Part shown: piece after piece, positions 60,708 to 63,502 of the stretch
Numbering within the stretch: the stretch's first letter is position 1
Layout: every line of letters begins with the position of its first letter
Source: Bradyrhizobiaceae bacterium
Lineage (GTDB): Bacteria; Pseudomonadota; Alphaproteobacteria; Rhizobiales; Xanthobacteraceae
Length of the DNA stretch: 63,502 bases
Reading direction: 5' to 3'
Assembly: GCA_947481685.1 (NCBI GenBank)
Contig: CANKHA010000014.1
Span: 1-63,502 of the forward strand
Translations under genes and position numbers: made by a program
The notes under the pieces: model-generated
The model's input: the letters and a program-made list of their open reading frames with translations, nothing else
Told to the model about the DNA's origin: nothing
The model's database searches: none

Positions 60708-61301
60708 ATGATGGCCAGTGTTCAAGTTCCGGTATTCGCCAAATTCGTGGATGAGTTGCGGGCCATCTGGGCCGCGCAGCCGGATATCGAAAGCCGGATG
60801 GAAGCGGCGAAGCCGTCGTTGGAGCGGCTGGTGCGCGACGATGACCTGAAGGGGCTTTCGGCGGGCTGGCCATCGACCGAAGGCGGCAAGAATTTGCTGT
60901 TTTACGTCGATCCCGATCACGGCTTCGCCATCAATGCGGTGGTGCGCGTGCCCGGCCGCCGGGGCCGGCCGCACGACCACGGCGCGGCCTGGGTTCTGTA
61001 TGGTGTGCTCGACGGGCAGGAAAGCCTTGAGCGCTATGACCGCGTCGACGACGGCAGCGAGCCGGGCCATGCCGAGATCAGAATGTCGTCGGTGACCACG
61101 GGCACGCAAGGCAAGGTCGATCTTGTGCCGCCGCACGACATCCATGCGGAGCAGGGCGGTTCGGTGCGTTCGGTTGCCATCATTATTCGCAGCCAGAAAC
61201 TTGGTGGCAGCAATATCCAGCGCGGCTTCGATCCGGTTGCGAAAACCTACGTGGAGCGCTCGGGCCCGTCGCAGATACCTTACGAGCTGACGGCGGGCTA
61301 A
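60708..61301 (+). CDS. Cupin protein, cysteine-dioxygenase-like group
   Basis: 197 residues from ATG 60708 (GAGGGG upstream, with a second ATG one codon later). The core is INAVVRVPGRRGRPHDHGAA, WVLYGVLDGQESLERY and later VPPHDIHAEQ. His-x-His (PHDHG) and the late His (DIHAEQ) can form a 3-His iron site as in thiol dioxygenases. Coupled to the extradiol dioxygenase, it could be an accessory oxygenase or a hydrolase-like partner. The function is not known. Confidence 0.8.
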   Translation: MMASVQVPVFAKFVDELRAIWAAQPDIESRMEAAKPSLERLVRDDDLKGLSAGWPSTEGGKNLLFYVDPDHGFAINAVVRVPGRRGRPHDHGAAWVLYGVLDGQESLERYDRVDDGSEPGHAEIRMSSVTTGTQGKVDLVPPHDIHAEQGGSVRSVAIIIRSQKLGGSNIQRGFDPVAKTYVERSGPSQIPYELTAG

Positions 61302-61389
61302 CCGCTTACGCCGGCGAAACGGCCGGTAAGGAAGCACAAGCACTTTCAAAATAGGTAAAACTGCAACTGATCCAGCGTTCGACGCGGGA

Positions 61390-62817
61390 TCAGCCCGCTT
61401 TCTTTGGATGATGGCCGCTGACTTCCGACCCGGCATCGGGCGTGAGCGGCAGACAAAACAGGATCGACATCAGGCCAAAGGTCGCAGCGACACCAAACGC
61501 AATTTGCAGGTCAACAAGTGTCAGATGTCCGCCACCATGCAAGGTGAGCGACAAATTCAATACCCCCGCCGAAAAGGCGATCCCGAAACCCCGGCTCAGC
61601 TGTTGGACCATGCTCGCAATGCTGCTGGCAGTGCTCATACGCGAATGTTCGATATCGGCGTACACGATCGCTTGCGTTGCGGTGAGCTGGAATGACTGGA
61701 AGAAGCCGCCGATGAGCAACAGCACGAAAATCAGCGTGACAACCGTTGTGTCGGTGAAAAACGCGCACATCGAGATTGTTACGGTGCTGATGAGCGCGTT
61801 GCCGATCATGGCATTGCGGAAACCGAACCGTTTGAGGATCGGCCGGGCCGTGAGTTTCATCGCGAGGGATCCAACAGCGGTCGCGAAGGTGAGGATGCCG
61901 GAGATGAAGGCGGACATGCCGAACACCACCTGGAACAGCAAGGGAAGCAGATAGACAAGCGCGCCGGCGCCTGCCCGGAAGACCGAGCCACTGCCGATGC
62001 CTGCGCGAAAGGTTGGGATACGGAAAACCGACACGTCGAGCAGGGGATTTGCATGGCGCAGCAGGTGCCGCACCGCCAGCCAGCCAACGATGAAGCCCAC
62101 CAGCAGCACGACCGCGGCGATAGCCGCTTCGTTACTGTCGCGCCGCCCGATGGCCTCAATGCCATACATAATGCAGGACAGCGCGACGCCGGTCAGCACG
62201 AAGCCCATCCAATCCATCGGACGTGGATTCTCTTCCTTGGGATTGTCAAAGAAGCGCGTCACCAGGAAGATGCCGAGAAGGCCGAGCGGGACATTTACGA
62301 AGAATATCCACCGCCAGGATATGTAGGTGGTAATGAAGCCGCCGAGCAGGGGGCCGAGCACCGGGCCGAGCTGAGCCGGCACCTGCAGATATGCCATCAC
62401 GGGAATGAGACCCGATTTCTCGACGCTGCGAAACAGCACGAGGCGTCCCACCGGCACCATCATCGCGCCGCCCAACCCTTGCAGTACCCGCGCCAGGGTC
62501 AGCTGAATAACGTTCTCGCTGATACCGCACAGGATCGATCCCAACGTGAAAAGCGCGATGGCGGCACGAAATACGGTGCGTCCGCCAAACCTGTCTGTCG
62601 CCCAGCCGCTGACCGGAATAAAGACAGCGATGCTGAGCAGGTAGGCGGTGATGGCAATAGTGATTCGGATCGGGTCTGTATTCAGCGAGATCGCCATCTG
62701 CGGCAGGGCGGTGGTAATCGCTGTCGAATCGATCTGTTGCATGATGATCGCCGAAGCGACGATCACCGCCAGGATTTTCGGATTGGTATTTTTAGGCTCG
62801 GACGCTGGCAGTTTCAT
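61390..62817 (-). CDS. MFS transporter, DHA2 (14-helix, EmrB/QacA) family
   Basis: 475 residues from ATG 62817, one base after the previous stop. Fourteen helices are expected. Signatures are IIMQQIDSTAITTALPQMAI (motif D1-like), GWATDRFGGRTVFRAAIALF (motif A), LARVLQGLGGAMMVPVGRLV (motif B) and GPVLGPLLGGFITTYISWRW (motif C, antiporter). It would export drugs or aromatic compounds by proton antiport. No HlyD-type partner is adjacent. It is in one operon with the partial oxidoreductase at the window end. Confidence 0.93.
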   Translation of the reverse strand: MKLPASEPKNTNPKILAVIVASAIIMQQIDSTAITTALPQMAISLNTDPIRITIAITAYLLSIAVFIPVSGWATDRFGGRTVFRAAIALFTLGSILCGISENVIQLTLARVLQGLGGAMMVPVGRLVLFRSVEKSGLIPVMAYLQVPAQLGPVLGPLLGGFITTYISWRWIFFVNVPLGLLGIFLVTRFFDNPKEENPRPMDWMGFVLTGVALSCIMYGIEAIGRRDSNEAAIAAVVLLVGFIVGWLAVRHLLRHANPLLDVSVFRIPTFRAGIGSGSVFRAGAGALVYLLPLLFQVVFGMSAFISGILTFATAVGSLAMKLTARPILKRFGFRNAMIGNALISTVTISMCAFFTDTTVVTLIFVLLLIGGFFQSFQLTATQAIVYADIEHSRMSTASSIASMVQQLSRGFGIAFSAGVLNLSLTLHGGGHLTLVDLQIAFGVAATFGLMSILFCLPLTPDAGSEVSGHHPKKAG

Positions 62818-62818
62818 T

Positions 62819-63502
62819 TCAGATTTTGACTGCCTGCCCGGTTTGCGCCGCCCGATCGATGGCTTCCAGAACCGCGACGCTATGAACGGCGTCATCGACG
62901 GTTACCGGGAAGGGTTTCTCACCTTTCACAGCCGCTGCAAAGGTCTCAAGCTCATCTTTCTCGGGATTGGACTCGGGAAATTCCGTTGTAACGGTTTTGC
63001 CGCCGACCGGCTTGAAGCTGAACTCTTCGCCCTCGCGTATTTCCGCCCAGCCCTTGGAGCCGAACACCGTTGTTCTCTCATAAGTTGCGGTGGCGCCGAT
63101 GGCGGTCAAGAGTCCACTTGCTCCGCTTGCGAAGCGCAGCAGGGTTGCAGTGGCGTCAGTGATGGGAAGCCCGCTGGCGCGCGTCGAGCCCTGTGAGATC
63201 ACTTCCGCGACCGGACCCAGTAGTTCGATCATGGCGTAAAGCGAATGATCAGCCAGCGCACCTGCGAGCACCTGGGTTCTTTCGGTTTTCCAGTCTGTGC
63301 CAGGCTTGAGTTTGAAATAGCGATCAACGCAGAAGTCGCCTTCCATATGCTGCAGCGTGCCGAGATCGCCGGCGGCGACCCGGCGGCGCAACTCTGCAAC
63401 CGCGGGGAAGAAGCAGCGGTTGTAGCCCATCGCCAGCAGTACGCCGCTCTTCCTGGCGGCCGCGCGCAACGCTTCTGCATCGGCACGCTTGAGCGCCATC
63501 GG
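62819..63502 (-). CDS. Gfo/Idh/MocA-family oxidoreductase, partial (5' end beyond the window)
   Basis: The last ~227 codons of the gene. The visible part starts after the Rossmann domain: KSGVLLAMGYNRCFFPAVAE, LGTLQHMEGDFCVDRYFKLK, then the C-terminal alpha/beta domain with FASGASGLLTAIGATATYER, VFGSKGWAEIREGE and ending VAVLEAIDRAAQTGQAVKI. The Gfo/Idh/MocA family oxidises sugars, inositols and other substrates with NAD(P). The frame is open at the right edge, so the start is not in the window. It is followed 1 base later by the MFS gene. Confidence 0.9.
   Translation of the reverse strand, partial: PMALKRADAEALRAAARKSGVLLAMGYNRCFFPAVAELRRRVAAGDLGTLQHMEGDFCVDRYFKLKPGTDWKTERTQVLAGALADHSLYAMIELLGPVAEVISQGSTRASGLPITDATATLLRFASGASGLLTAIGATATYERTTVFGSKGWAEIREGEEFSFKPVGGKTVTTEFPESNPEKDELETFAAAVKGEKPFPVTVDDAVHSVAVLEAIDRAAQTGQAVKI

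Noticed and set aside
1-63502. CRISPR arrays, tRNA or rRNA genes, prophage genes or toxin-antitoxin pairs
   Set aside because: I saw no regularly spaced repeats, no tRNA-like TTCGANTC/CCA pattern, and no phage structural or toxin genes. Absence by eye is not proof.

Overview
The window looks like chromosomal DNA of a high-GC alphaproteobacterium, most likely Hyphomicrobiales of the Bradyrhizobium / Xanthobacteraceae type. I infer this from the gene styles: an ExoP-type co-polymerase with a Tyr-rich tail, a TAT-type GH5, many Bug/TctC solute receptors and MmgE/PrpD enzymes among aromatic catabolic genes. No database search was possible, so the lineage is an inference.

Layout. (1) 1-3.1 kb: the right end of an IS3-type element, an ABC-F ATPase, and an ArsR regulator translationally coupled to an SRPBCC/AHSA1 protein. 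(2) 3.1-19 kb: a surface-polysaccharide region with an ExoP-like co-polymerase, UDP-glucose dehydrogenase, an FkbM methyltransferase, glycosyltransferases, a Wzx-type flippase, acyl/acetyltransferases, a GH5 hydrolase, a WecG/TagA-type transferase, an O-antigen ligase/polymerase and phosphoglucomutase. It is visibly damaged. The sthA and exoP genes are both cut at one junction near 3885, exoP also carries an amber codon before its tyrosine tail, the flippase has a frameshift, and wecG has two frame changes and a probable deletion. (3) 19-26 kb: a phthalate-like catabolic module with a 4,5-dihydroxyphthalate decarboxylase-like protein, a LigB-type extradiol dioxygenase, a VOC protein and a Rieske oxygenase, plus an ABC importer receptor and fused permease without an ATPase. 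(4) 26-30 kb: a small protein, a patatin lipoprotein, and a broken small membrane gene before an HlyD-type adaptor. (5) 30-48 kb: a dense catabolic island. It has four Bug receptors, two tandem bicupins, MmgE/PrpD, VOC, GlcG, a MarR-ferB-ferA-like hydroxycinnamate unit with a strong palindrome, an enolase-superfamily enzyme, a cupin, a racemase-fold protein lacking both usual cysteines, and a TcuA-like flavoprotein. (6) 48-56.5 kb: housekeeping and envelope genes (lemA with two TPM-domain genes, a zinc-ribbon peptide, a di-heme peroxidase, a membrane protein, a cupredoxin, a GGDEF-EAL protein). (7) 56.5-63.5 kb: a second catabolic block with a luciferase-like monooxygenase, a dehydrogenase, a fifth Bug receptor, a second LigB-type dioxygenase, a cupin, an MFS exporter and a partial Gfo/Idh/MocA oxidoreductase.

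How it fits together. The best supported pathway is hydroxycinnamate side-chain removal: an ADP-forming CoA ligase plus a hydratase/lyase under a MarR repressor, the same gene content as ferC/ferBA of Sphingobium SYK-6. The phthalate-like module would deliver a catechol-type acid to the LigB-type ring-cleavage enzymes. Five Bug receptors with no TctA/TctB membrane partner in the window suggest either shared permeases elsewhere or sensing roles. The clustering of lesions in the polysaccharide region, against only one broken locus among the catabolic and other genes, suggests genuine decay or rearrangement there rather than uniform sequencing error.
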